Positions 1 through 5,780 of a DNA stretch of 6,500 bases are shown one piece after another. Each line of letters opens with the position of its first letter. The first letter of the stretch is position 1. The notes under the pieces were generated by a model, which did not search any database, was not told where the DNA came from, and worked only from the letters and a program-made list of their open reading frames with translations. The translations under genes were made by a program, and so were the position numbers. The stretch is taken from positions 1-6,500 of the forward strand of contig CAYOLL010000269.1 in the NCBI GenBank assembly GCA_964404765.1. The letters are read 5' to 3'. Source of the DNA: CAYOLL01 sp964404765 [NCBI: uncultured Gemmatimonadota bacterium]. Its GTDB lineage: Bacteria > 4572-55.

Positions 1-12
1 GTTAAACGGGCC

Positions 13-81
13 GCCCCGATGGGGCTATTTGCCGGGTTTTGTTGGGTTCGCTTTTCTACAAACAGACTGCCCCGATGGGGC
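13..81. repeat. Two identical 13-bp palindromes GCCCCGATGGGGC
   Basis: The sequence GCCCCGATGGGGC occurs exactly at 13-25 and again at 69-81. Each copy is self-complementary (5-bp GC stem around GAT). The second copy lies inside a wider inverted repeat, GCTTTTC (50-56) with GAAAAGC (82-88), so it could form a longer two-part hairpin. The 56-bp offset is not a multiple of three, and the copies would be read in different frames, which argues against a coding repeat. Neither copy is followed by a clean T-tract, so a terminator role is not shown. A structured RNA end of an upstream gene or a protein-binding site are both possible. Confidence 0.6.
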
Positions 82-135
82 GAAAAGCTGCGTCACGACC
101 GGATTTATTTTGGAAAAATGCCTAATGCTAAACTT

Positions 136-168
136 GCCGCTTGGAGTGGAGTATTTTTTCCAGGCGGC
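136..168. repeat. Strong 10-bp stem-loop upstream of the icd promoter
   Basis: GCCGCTTGGA (136-145) pairs with TCCAGGCGGC (159-168) over ten positions, with one G-T wobble, around a 13-nt loop. On the plus strand it is followed by a run of A, not T. On the minus strand no T-tract follows either, so it is not a canonical intrinsic terminator. It lies upstream of the -35 at 200 and is therefore not in the icd leader. It may belong to the 3' end of an upstream transcript or be a DNA-level site. Confidence 0.45.
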
Positions 169-199
169 GAAAAAAAGAGTGCCCCTCACAAAAAAGTTG

Positions 200-228
200 T
201 TTACATTTTGAAAAGCATCTGATAAAAT
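200..228 (+). promoter_or_regulatory. Sigma-70-like promoter of icd
   Basis: TTTACA (200-205, 5 of 6 to TTGACA) and TAAAAT (223-228, 5 of 6 to TATAAT) are separated by exactly 17 nt. Transcription would start near 235, giving a leader of about 54 nt before the icd ATG at 289. No riboswitch-like fold was recognised in that short leader. The pattern is seen directly; its use as a promoter is inferred. Confidence 0.65.
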
Positions 229-288
229 CATCCGCTGCTTTGATAATCCCCATTCTAAACATTTAACTACACGAGAGGAGTCCGCCTC

Positions 289-1293
289 ATGAACCATGTT
301 GTTACACTTATTCCGGGTGATGGTATTGGCCCCGAAGTCGCCAAAGCCACCCAAAAAGTCATTGATGCCACCGGCGTTAAAATTGATTGGCAGGTCCACC
401 ATGCCGGCGCGGATATTGTCAACCGTTATGGCACAGCTTTACCGCAATCGACCATTGATTCCGTGCTTAAAACCAAAGTCGCTTTGAAGGGTCCGGTCGG
501 CACCCCAATAGGCGGCGGGTTTAAATCCGTCAATGTTGAATTGCGCAAAACGCTGGATTTATACGCCAACTATCGACCGGCAAAATCGTTGAAAGGTGTT
601 AAATCTATTTTTGAAAATATTGACTTGATTGTGATTCGTGAAAATACCGAGGGCCTCTACAGCGGTTTGGAGCATGTCGTCGTTCCCGGCGTGGTCGAAA
701 GTTTGCGCGTCATTACCGAAAAAGGTTCGGAGCGCATAGTCGAATTTGCTTTTGAAACGGCGCGTAAGTATGGTCGTAAAAAAGTGACAGCGGTACATAA
801 GGCCAATATCTTAAAGTTGAGTGACGGTCTTTTTCTGGAAGTGGCGCGGAACGTGGCCCGGCGTTATCCGGAAATTCAGTTTGATGAATCCATTGTTGAT
901 GCCACAGCCATGAAATTGGTGATGAAGCCACACATCTACGATGTGTTGGTTATGGAAAACTTGTTTGGCGATATTCTATCGGATCTGACCAGCGGCATGG
1001 TCGGCGGCTTGGGTGTTGCGCCCAGCGCGAATTTAGGTAAAGATTATGCAGTTTTTGAGGCCATCCACGGTTCCGCGCCGGATATTGCCGGCAAGGGCAT
1101 TGCCAATCCGACGGCGCTCCTGTTGAGTGGGGTGATGATGTTGCGTCATTTAGATGAACTTGAAGCGGCAAAGCGTGTGGAAGCAGCGGTTACTTATGTG
1201 CTGGCTGAAGGCAAAAGCGTGACGCCGGATATGGGCGGTTCGGCCAATACCGAGCAATATACCGATGCCTTAATTGCCCACATGCAGCAATAA
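289..1293 (+). CDS. icd: NAD-type isocitrate dehydrogenase (IDH/IPMDH family)
   Basis: Cytoplasmic TCA-cycle enzyme, predicted to convert isocitrate to 2-oxoglutarate and CO2 with reduction of NAD+. The 334-residue length fits the short IDH3-like branch. Visible family marks are the N-terminal LIPGDGIGPEV, the substrate loop SVNVELR (80-86; S80, N82, R86), NYRP (R96), IRENTEGLYSG (116-126; R117, Y124), HKANI (K171) and the metal-binding LFGDILSD (D228, D232). The cofactor segment HGSAPDIAGKG (260-270) has Asp265-Ile266, where NADP enzymes usually have Lys-Tyr, so NAD+ is inferred. The ATG follows a clear AGAGGAG (274-280) and a consensus-like promoter at 200-228. The DUF547 gene follows after 47 bp with no clear promoter of its own. 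Isopropylmalate or homoisocitrate dehydrogenase are the alternatives; the IRENTEGLYSG and SVNVELR motifs favour isocitrate. Confidence 0.94.
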   Translation: MNHVVTLIPGDGIGPEVAKATQKVIDATGVKIDWQVHHAGADIVNRYGTALPQSTIDSVLKTKVALKGPVGTPIGGGFKSVNVELRKTLDLYANYRPAKSLKGVKSIFENIDLIVIRENTEGLYSGLEHVVVPGVVESLRVITEKGSERIVEFAFETARKYGRKKVTAVHKANILKLSDGLFLEVARNVARRYPEIQFDESIVDATAMKLVMKPHIYDVLVMENLFGDILSDLTSGMVGGLGVAPSANLGKDYAVFEAIHGSAPDIAGKGIANPTALLLSGVMMLRHLDELEAAKRVEAAVTYVLAEGKSVTPDMGGSANTEQYTDALIAHMQQ

Positions 1294-1340
1294 AATTTGA
1301 GTGCGCGTTAAGATTTTATGAAATTCAAACGGGGGACGTT

Positions 1341-2186
1341 ATGAAAACATTATTTTCACGAAGTAATTTTATTTGTTTACTTTTTTGCGGATTTTTTTTA
1401 GGCAATCCGTTATCGCTTAAAGCAGCGCCGCCACCGGATTACAAAGCGTATGCGGTGATGCTTTCCAAGTATGTGGATGATAGCGGTCTTGTCAACTACG
1501 GGCAATTAAAAGCAAATCTATTTGAGCTAAATGTGGTTTTGACCGCATTTGAAGGTGTCGCCAAAGAGGATTACGAGACTTGGAACGAGGCCGATAAAAT
1601 TGCGTTCTGGATCAATGCCTACAACACTTTTATGCTCAAAGCGGTTTGTAATCGCTATCCCATTGAACCGTCTTTTTTAAAATCCTTTTTCTATGAAAAA
1701 AACAGCATGCAACATTTGAGTGATATATGGGATACGATTGAATTTGCTGTGTTAGGTCAAAAGCTTACATTGAGCCATATTCAAAATGAAATTCTGCGCA
1801 AACAATTTATCGAACCGGGCATTCATTTTGGCCTTAATTCCGCCTCGTTGGGATGTGCCCCGATAGCGCGTGTTCCTTATGAGGGCAGTCAACTCAAAAG
1901 CCAACTGACCGAACAGGCCAAGCGCTTTATGGGCAATCCGAAAAATTTGACGATTGACAAGAAACAAAATTTGGTAAGCCTGTCACCGCTGTTTGAAAAC
2001 TATATGGATGACTTCGTAAAAGTTGACACCGGCGGCGGTCTTTACAGCGGACTTGACAGCCGGCAGAGCGCCATCATTAATTACATCAAGAACTTCTTGT
2101 CTGCGGAGGATCAGGTATACTTAACCAAAACAGCCTTCAAGCTTAAATTTGCGGTCTATGATTATAGCTTGAATGAGAAGAAGTAG
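1341..2186 (+). CDS. Secreted DUF547-family protein
   Basis: A 281-residue exported protein of unknown function. Residues 1-28 are a Sec signal peptide: short basic start, hydrophobic core, then a cleavage site after Leu-Lys-Ala. The two cysteines in the core (C12, C16) do not sit in a good lipobox, so a free periplasmic or secreted protein is more likely than a lipoprotein. DUF547 hallmarks appear in order: LVNYGQL (50-56), AFWINAYNTFML (88-99), HFGLNSASLGCAPI (162-175), LSPLFENYMDDF (214-225) and the terminal YDYSLN (273-278). The length is normal for the family. No biochemical activity is established for these proteins to my knowledge. The ATG has GGGGGAC (1331-1337) just upstream. It lies 47 bp after icd on the same strand and is probably read from the icd promoter; nothing in the sequence links it functionally to the TCA cycle. 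It converges on the TPR gene. Confidence 0.9.
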   Translation: MKTLFSRSNFICLLFCGFFLGNPLSLKAAPPPDYKAYAVMLSKYVDDSGLVNYGQLKANLFELNVVLTAFEGVAKEDYETWNEADKIAFWINAYNTFMLKAVCNRYPIEPSFLKSFFYEKNSMQHLSDIWDTIEFAVLGQKLTLSHIQNEILRKQFIEPGIHFGLNSASLGCAPIARVPYEGSQLKSQLTEQAKRFMGNPKNLTIDKKQNLVSLSPLFENYMDDFVKVDTGGGLYSGLDSRQSAIINYIKNFLSAEDQVYLTKTAFKLKFAVYDYSLNEKK

Positions 2187-2190
2187 TTTT

Positions 2191-2219
2191 AAAACCGGAC
2201 AATCGCTATTCTACGGTTT
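2191..2219 (-). terminator. Possible terminator hairpin between convergent genes
   Basis: AAACCG (2192-2197) and CGGTTT (2214-2219) form a 6-bp inverted repeat around a 16-nt loop. Read on the minus strand, the stem ends in CGGTTTT, giving a short T-run. It straddles the TPR stop codon and lies just past the DUF547 stop, where a terminator shared by two converging transcripts would be expected. The stem is short and the loop large, so this is only a weak candidate. Confidence 0.3.
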
Positions 2220-3063
2220 CAGTGCGTGTTTGCTGTTGTTCAACCGTCATTCTTTTTGCCTTTTCCAACTCTACAATGGCTTTGTCGGGCAAATTTATTT
2301 TCATGTAAGCCATCCCCAGATCCGTTCGGAAAGCTAAACTGTCCGGATCTGCTTCCACGGCTTTCTGCAGCATGGCAATGCCCGACTTAGCCTGTCCCAA
2401 TTGAATTAACGCCAACCCTAAACCATGCATAATCCGCCCGTCAGTTGAATCCAATTGATAAGCCCGCTCAAAATGCGCTTTAGCCTGACTCCATTTATTA
2501 CGGAGTAGCATGGCATGTCCCGCCAACAAAAGACAATTCGGACTCATTGGATCCCGGCGGATCGCCTCGCGCAATTGAACCTCCGCCTGCTCGGCATTTT
2601 TTAGATATAAGTAGCATTCCCCGCAAATCTCATAAATTCGATAGAAATCGGGATTATGATCAATCGTGCGTTCAAAAAAAACGACCGCTTCTTTGGGTCG
2701 CCCGGCGCGCAGATGCGCTAATCCAATATTATATGTTAATTCCGCAAAATCCCCGCCCCTGTCCTGTACTTGTTTATACCATTTTAAAGCTTCATCGAAA
2801 GTGCCTTGCATCAAATTGACATTACCCAACAAAAAAATCGTTTTGTCATTATCGGCCTCAAGATCATAGGCATCTAACAAGTAATTGTTTGCAGCGTCAA
2901 ATTGGTGCTGACTAAGATAGTATTCGGCTACAGCCTGATAAGCCGGAACGTAAGTTTCATCCAAATCAAGCACTTTCTCGTATAATTGTATGGCATGCAG
3001 CCACTTTTGCTGTGCCATAAATTGACTCGCTCGCCACATCAGGTTATCAATCGAATCTTTCAC
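2206..3063 (-). CDS. Tetratricopeptide-repeat protein, eight TPR units
   Basis: A 285-residue protein made almost wholly of TPR helices, a scaffold for protein-protein contacts. Eight units of about 34 residues can be followed, near 6-37, 40-71, 74-105, 109-140, 143-174, 177-208, 211-242 and 245-276, with typical A..Y, G...L..G....A and A....P positions (for example AGRPKEAVVFFERTIDHNPD at 120-139). The last ten residues are polar and unstructured. There is no signal peptide or membrane segment, so it is probably cytoplasmic. Translation starts at GTG: the GTG overlaps the prmC stop in a GTGA junction and has GAGGA upstream, so the two are translationally coupled. A partner cannot be named. 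TPR proteins are too diverse for co-location with prmC to prove a role in release-factor methylation. Confidence 0.92.
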   Translation of the reverse strand: MKDSIDNLMWRASQFMAQQKWLHAIQLYEKVLDLDETYVPAYQAVAEYYLSQHQFDAANNYLLDAYDLEADNDKTIFLLGNVNLMQGTFDEALKWYKQVQDRGGDFAELTYNIGLAHLRAGRPKEAVVFFERTIDHNPDFYRIYEICGECYLYLKNAEQAEVQLREAIRRDPMSPNCLLLAGHAMLLRNKWSQAKAHFERAYQLDSTDGRIMHGLGLALIQLGQAKSGIAMLQKAVEADPDSLAFRTDLGMAYMKINLPDKAIVELEKAKRMTVEQQQTRTETVE

Positions 3064-3935
3064 GGATTTCCTCGTTTTTTTGCCAGCACGATTCGATCAC
3101 GCCGGGCATAATCTTGATGAATTTCAATTGTTTCAAAAACAGCGGTTTCATGCAGAATTTGCTGCACTTGTGGCCCTTGATCGGCGCCGATTTCCAGAGC
3201 CATTAAGCCGCTGGTCTGCAAATGCTTTTTGGCGATCAAATTTAAGCGCCGATAATAAGCCAAACCATCCGGGCCACCATCTAACGCGCACGATGGTTCG
3301 TGTTTAACTTCCGGTTGAAGATGAGATAGCTCGGCAGTTGGAATGTAAGGTGGATTGGAGACAATGATGTCAAAAGTACAGCCGTCCGTACTCTTCTCCA
3401 AATCGCTCTGAACAAAATGAATTTGGGATGCAACCAAATTTGCGGCGGCATTCGTTTTTGCAACAGCTAAAGCATCCGACGATATATCACTCGCCGTTAC
3501 CGATGCTGTCGGCAAATGACGGGCTAAGGCCACGGCAATAGCGCCGGAGCCTGTTCCAATGTCCCAAATGAGTAGGTTTTTATCAGCGAGCCGGGCACAG
3601 TAACTCAGCACTTTCTCCACCAATTGCTCCGTTTCCGGGCGGGGGATTAAAACAGCCGAACTGACTTCAAACGGCAGGCTAAAAAATTCAGTCTTACCCA
3701 AAATATATTGCCAGGGCAAGCCGTTTACACGTTGGCGGAGCATTTCACGATAGCGGCGGCGCTCTTCCGGACCAAGTGGCTGGTCAAATTGCAGGTACAA
3801 GTCAATTCGACGGCAATTTAAAGTACCTGCTAACAAAATTTCTGCGGTCAGGCGCGGATTTTCCACCGCTTTATCTTTTAAATATCGGGTTGACCATTGA
3901 ATAATGTCGGTAATACGCCAGACTTTATCTTCCAT
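3060..3935 (-). CDS. prmC: Peptide chain release factor N5-glutamine methyltransferase
   Basis: PrmC/HemK methylates the glutamine of the GGQ motif in release factors RF1 and RF2, using S-adenosylmethionine, in the cytoplasm. The 291-residue length is normal. The helical N-terminal release-factor-binding domain spans about 1-75, with PRLTAEILLAGTL typical of the family. The linker LIPRPETE (96-103) follows, then the SAM-binding DIGTGSGAIA (125-134), the catalytic NPPY (194-197), and P.E.P..ALDGGPDGL (208-224). The end DYARRDRIV matches the usual D..GR.R region, although Gly is replaced by Ala. The ATG has no strong Shine-Dalgarno; no better in-frame start exists. In many bacteria prmC follows prfA; here it is followed by a TPR gene overlapping by 4 bp, with a response regulator upstream across 89 bp. 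The identification is very secure. Confidence 0.97.
   Translation of the reverse strand: MEDKVWRITDIIQWSTRYLKDKAVENPRLTAEILLAGTLNCRRIDLYLQFDQPLGPEERRRYREMLRQRVNGLPWQYILGKTEFFSLPFEVSSAVLIPRPETEQLVEKVLSYCARLADKNLLIWDIGTGSGAIAVALARHLPTASVTASDISSDALAVAKTNAAANLVASQIHFVQSDLEKSTDGCTFDIIVSNPPYIPTAELSHLQPEVKHEPSCALDGGPDGLAYYRRLNLIAKKHLQTSGLMALEIGADQGPQVQQILHETAVFETIEIHQDYARRDRIVLAKKRGNP
3061..3073 (-). promoter_or_regulatory. RBS and GTG start overlapping the prmC stop
   Basis: On the minus strand GAGGA (3073 to 3069) lies five bases before GTG (3063 to 3061), and that GTG shares its last bases with the prmC TGA (GTGA). This decides the non-ATG start of the TPR gene and indicates translational coupling. 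The next in-frame Met (residue 9) has no comparable site and would cut the first TPR helix. Confidence 0.7.
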
Positions 3936-3962
3936 ACTGCATTTGGATTATTGAGGTTTTAA

Positions 3963-4037
3963 CAACACTTTTGCGTGATAAAACAGGAGAGATTGTCCGT
4001 AGAATGTCAATTAGGAGTAATTGCTCACAAAGTGTTG
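3963..4037. repeat. Inverted repeat CAACACTTT / AAAGTGTTG with inner hairpin
   Basis: CAACACTTT (3963-3971) and AAAGTGTTG (4029-4037) are exact reverse complements 57 bp apart. A second perfect inverted repeat, CAATTA (4008-4013) and TAATTG (4018-4023) with a 4-nt loop, lies between them. The right arm overlaps the last codons and stop of the response-regulator gene. No T-tract follows on the minus strand, so it is at best a non-canonical terminator. The arm sequence resembles the repeats at 6431-6480 (see findings). Confidence 0.45.
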
Positions 4038-4789
4038 GCGATTGTGTCTTTGCCGCGCTCATCAATCAGGCGCAGGCCTTCCATAATCAAATGATGGGTA
4101 GACATCGGCAGCCGGGATTTAATTTCAATTTCTTGCTGTTCAAATTCAAACTCGCCTTTGTCCCAGCTAAGTGTATGATAAAATGCATCTGTGCCGCCCA
4201 ATCGGCCCGAAACGGCATCCAGAATATTGCCGTTTTCAAAATAGAGCATGGTTTCCTGACCATCGGCGCCTCGAATCGTCAGCAATCCGGTTTTTTTATT
4301 CTGCTCCATCATTTGCAACAGTGCCACCACGTCTATCTGATCAAGCGTTCCGCTTAAATTTTTCTCTTTATATTTTTCAAAGTCGCGCTCGTATTTTTTC
4401 AAGGCAAAAATGACTTTGGTTACCAGGTCAACAATTTTAAAGGGCTTGGAAACGTAATCGACAGCGCCGCGTTCCAGTCCTTTTAATTGTTCCTGAATAC
4501 TGCCTTTAGCCGAAAGAAAAATAACGGGAATATTACGCAGGCGGCGATTTAGCCGAATTTTGTTAAACATGGCATAGCCGTCCATTTCCGGCATCATAAT
4601 ATCGCTGATAATAAGCTGGGGCAGCCATTCTTCGAGAATCTGAAGAGCTTCTTTGCCGGAATTACAGGTCCGAACTTTAAAACCATGACTGGATAAAGCA
4701 TCACGAACTAAAACGGCAATGCTGGCCTCATCCTCAACCACTAAAATATCTTTTTTTGTATCACTTGTATCAACAGTTGTATCGGACAT
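4025..4789 (-). CDS. Response regulator with PATAN (DUF4388) output domain
   Basis: A 254-residue cytoplasmic two-component receiver. Residues about 14-130 are a CheY-like receiver, with acidic residues E19-D20-E21, phospho-acceptor D63 in IISDIMMPEMDG, the switch S93 in FLSAK, and K115 in SKPF, all intact. A charged linker (about 131-144) leads to a PATAN/DUF4388 domain at about 145-220, marked by LSGTLDQIDVVALLQMME, KTGLLTIRG, YFENGNILDAVSG and the closing KGEFEFE. No DNA-binding, GGDEF or EAL domain is present, so output is probably through protein contacts. The first dozen residues are polar and flexible. No histidine kinase is in the window. The start has only an AG-rich GTGAG upstream. 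The nearest upstream gene on the strand is the 193-residue protein, 74 bp away. Family assignment is firm; the pathway served is unknown. Confidence 0.95.
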   Translation of the reverse strand: MSDTTVDTSDTKKDILVVEDEASIAVLVRDALSSHGFKVRTCNSGKEALQILEEWLPQLIISDIMMPEMDGYAMFNKIRLNRRLRNIPVIFLSAKGSIQEQLKGLERGAVDYVSKPFKIVDLVTKVIFALKKYERDFEKYKEKNLSGTLDQIDVVALLQMMEQNKKTGLLTIRGADGQETMLYFENGNILDAVSGRLGGTDAFYHTLSWDKGEFEFEQQEIEIKSRLPMSTHHLIMEGLRLIDERGKDTIANTL

Positions 4790-4814
4790 TTTTTCTCACA
4801 ATCGTAGTTTAACT

Positions 4815-4841
4815 AAAAAACTTATGCCTTGCCATAAAGGC
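4815..4841 (-). terminator. Weak terminator-like hairpin before the response regulator
   Basis: Read on the minus strand, GCCTT (4841 to 4837) and AAGGC (4830 to 4826) form a 5-bp stem with a 6-nt loop, then ATAAG, then six T (4820 to 4815). The five-base gap between stem and T-run and the short stem make it inefficient at best. If it works it would lower read-through from the 193-residue gene into the response regulator. Confidence 0.35.
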
Positions 4842-4863
4842 GCGTGCTTTCCATTTTGAAAGT

Positions 4864-5445
4864 TCAGTCCTTAAGAATTTGCTTCCAGTACTCAGCCCCA
4901 TAAAAAGTTTCGTAAAAACCTATCATACCTATTGCCAGACTTTCCATATCATCATGAATAGTTTCCAGGATAAGCTGCCGCTGACTGGGAAAAGGGTTGC
5001 GATCAATCATGAGCCGCAACACAGGCGACGGCTCCAGCAGATAGAAAAATTCGCACGCGTAATGCGAAGTCGCGATATTTTCTAAAATGAGCTGCGAATC
5101 CAGAAGGCGAACAGTTAATTGCCATTGATGGTGCAATGGCACATAACCGCTTTCCAGTAGATAGATGAGATGGTTGACAGTATCTGTGCTAGCGCACATG
5201 AAGGGCACAAAAGGCGTCCGGAAGCGAAGTTGTTCTTTGCGAACATCATTATATCGCAACAGCCCGATGCCACCCAAATGCCCCATGACGAGCATCAATT
5301 GCGCTATATCATCGTTTTCAGTAAACTCGCTGATAATATACGCCAGACGTGTACTTTGCAATTTACCTAAGATTTCTTCAACTAAATCCAGTTTGGCTTG
5401 AAGTTCGCGATGGTTTTTATATTTTTTACGAACATTTTTTCGCAC
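4864..5445 (-). CDS. Uncharacterised 193-residue helical protein
   Basis: I do not recognise this protein. It begins with a strongly basic stretch (RKNVRKKYKNHR, 2-13) and has no signal peptide or clear transmembrane segment, so it is probably cytoplasmic. From about residue 14 it looks mostly helical, with amphipathic stretches, for example LDLVEEILGKLQ, DIAQLMLVMGHLGG, NHLIYLLESG, LTVRLLDSQLILENIA and RQLILETIHDDMESLAIGMIG. Two stretches (about 92-125 and 142-172) share a vague L..L....P...Q.QL pattern that could be a degenerate helical repeat, but this is not convincing. The ORF is taken as real because the GTG start has AAAGGA five bases upstream and an almost ideal promoter at 5476-5504. 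It lies 74 bp before the response regulator on the same strand, so a link to that signalling protein is possible but not shown. Confidence 0.78.
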   Translation of the reverse strand: MRKNVRKKYKNHRELQAKLDLVEEILGKLQSTRLAYIISEFTENDDIAQLMLVMGHLGGIGLLRYNDVRKEQLRFRTPFVPFMCASTDTVNHLIYLLESGYVPLHHQWQLTVRLLDSQLILENIATSHYACEFFYLLEPSPVLRLMIDRNPFPSQRQLILETIHDDMESLAIGMIGFYETFYGAEYWKQILKD

Positions 5446-5456
5446 AAGCGTCCTTT
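5443..5456 (-). promoter_or_regulatory. RBS deciding the GTG start of the 193-residue protein
   Basis: On the minus strand AAAGGA (5456 to 5451) is followed by five bases and then GTG (5445 to 5443). A second purine-rich AGGAGA lies just upstream. No ATG is available nearby in frame, and the distance to the promoter leaves a leader of roughly 24 nt, consistent with this GTG. Confidence 0.65.
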
Positions 5457-5475
5457 CTCCTGGTCAGTAACTCCA

Positions 5476-5504
5476 AATATAGGGTCATTTAACAGACTTG
5501 TCAA
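5476..5504 (-). promoter_or_regulatory. Near-consensus sigma-70 promoter of the 193-residue gene
   Basis: On the minus strand the -35 TTGACA (5504 to 5499) is a perfect match and the -10 TATATT (5481 to 5476) matches at 5 of 6 positions, with an exact 17-nt spacer. Transcription would start near 5469, about 24 nt before the GTG. This is the strongest promoter in the window and suggests high or tightly operator-controlled expression. A perfect palindrome lies 13 bp further upstream at 5518-5529. Confidence 0.8.
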
Positions 5505-5517
5505 TGCAAAAACATGG

Positions 5518-5529
5518 CCGGAATTCCGG
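5518..5529. promoter_or_regulatory. Perfect 12-bp palindrome CCGGAATTCCGG, possible operator
   Basis: A perfect dyad just upstream of the -35 element at 5499-5504. Its position would suit an activator or another dimeric regulator acting on the minus-strand promoter, but a single copy of a 12-bp palindrome can also arise by chance. No second copy was seen in the window. Confidence 0.3.
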
Positions 5530-5780
5530 TTTGAAGCTTGTAAATTTTCGACTGATTTTAGCAATACAATTTCAAAGACAGTGGAGGCTGCCGGTTAAAT
5601 TGCCTCAACGTCGGCACGCTTTTGAGTAAATTAAAAACAACGTCATTTAAAGTCGGTCAGAGCTATTTATTTTGGAACAATGCCGGTTAGAATTTACACT
5701 TGCATTATCGTCCAATTTGCTGTATATATTGTCTGAGTTTTTGATGTTATTGAAGGCAAAAAAATATTACGGGGGTCTCA
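5530..5780. other. Remainder of divergent intergenic spacer, no gene seen
   Basis: Together with 5446-5529 this forms a 335-bp spacer between divergent genes. It contains no convincing ORF or RNA gene. It holds short direct repeats: TGCCGGTTA followed by AATT at 5589-5601 and, with one inserted base, at 5681-5694; CAACGTC at 5606-5612 and 5638-5644; and GTCATTTAA at 5642-5650, matching 5484-5492. The motif CTTTTGAG (5619-5626) resembles the repeat arm at 6436-6443. The spacer is long for simple promoters, so regulator sites are plausible but unproven. Confidence 0.4.
5700..5730 (+). promoter_or_regulatory. Weak candidate promoter for the DUF2914-type gene
   Basis: TTGCAT (5700-5705, 3 of 6) lies upstream of overlapping -10 candidates: TATATA (5723-5728) at 17 nt or TATATT (5725-5730, 5 of 6) at 19 nt. 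The implied leader is about 45 nt. The -35 is poor and alternatives exist, for example TTGGAA (5672-5677) with TACACT (5695-5700). The region is a guess at where the promoter lies. Confidence 0.25.

Noticed and set aside
19-222. Plus-strand frame, open from base 1 to the TGA at 220-222, about 74 codons
   Set aside because: It runs through both palindromes, the stem-loop and the icd promoter, has no Shine-Dalgarno before its ATG and an unconvincing residue mix. A fragment of an upstream gene cannot be excluded, but nothing supports it.
25-402. 125-codon minus-strand ORF across the icd start
   Set aside because: It overlaps the icd N-terminus antisense and covers the icd promoter and RBS; no recognisable domain, so a shadow frame.
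1294-1340. Separate promoter for the DUF547 gene
   Set aside because: TTGAGT (1297-1302) has only a poor TGAAAT 16 nt downstream; the 47-bp gap fits co-transcription with icd better.
3979-4010. Perfect TTGACA (4010 to 4005, minus strand) as a prmC promoter
   Set aside because: No acceptable -10 lies 16-18 nt downstream; the nearest T/A-rich hexamer (TTTTAT) needs a 21-nt spacer. The hexamer also overlaps a small inverted repeat.
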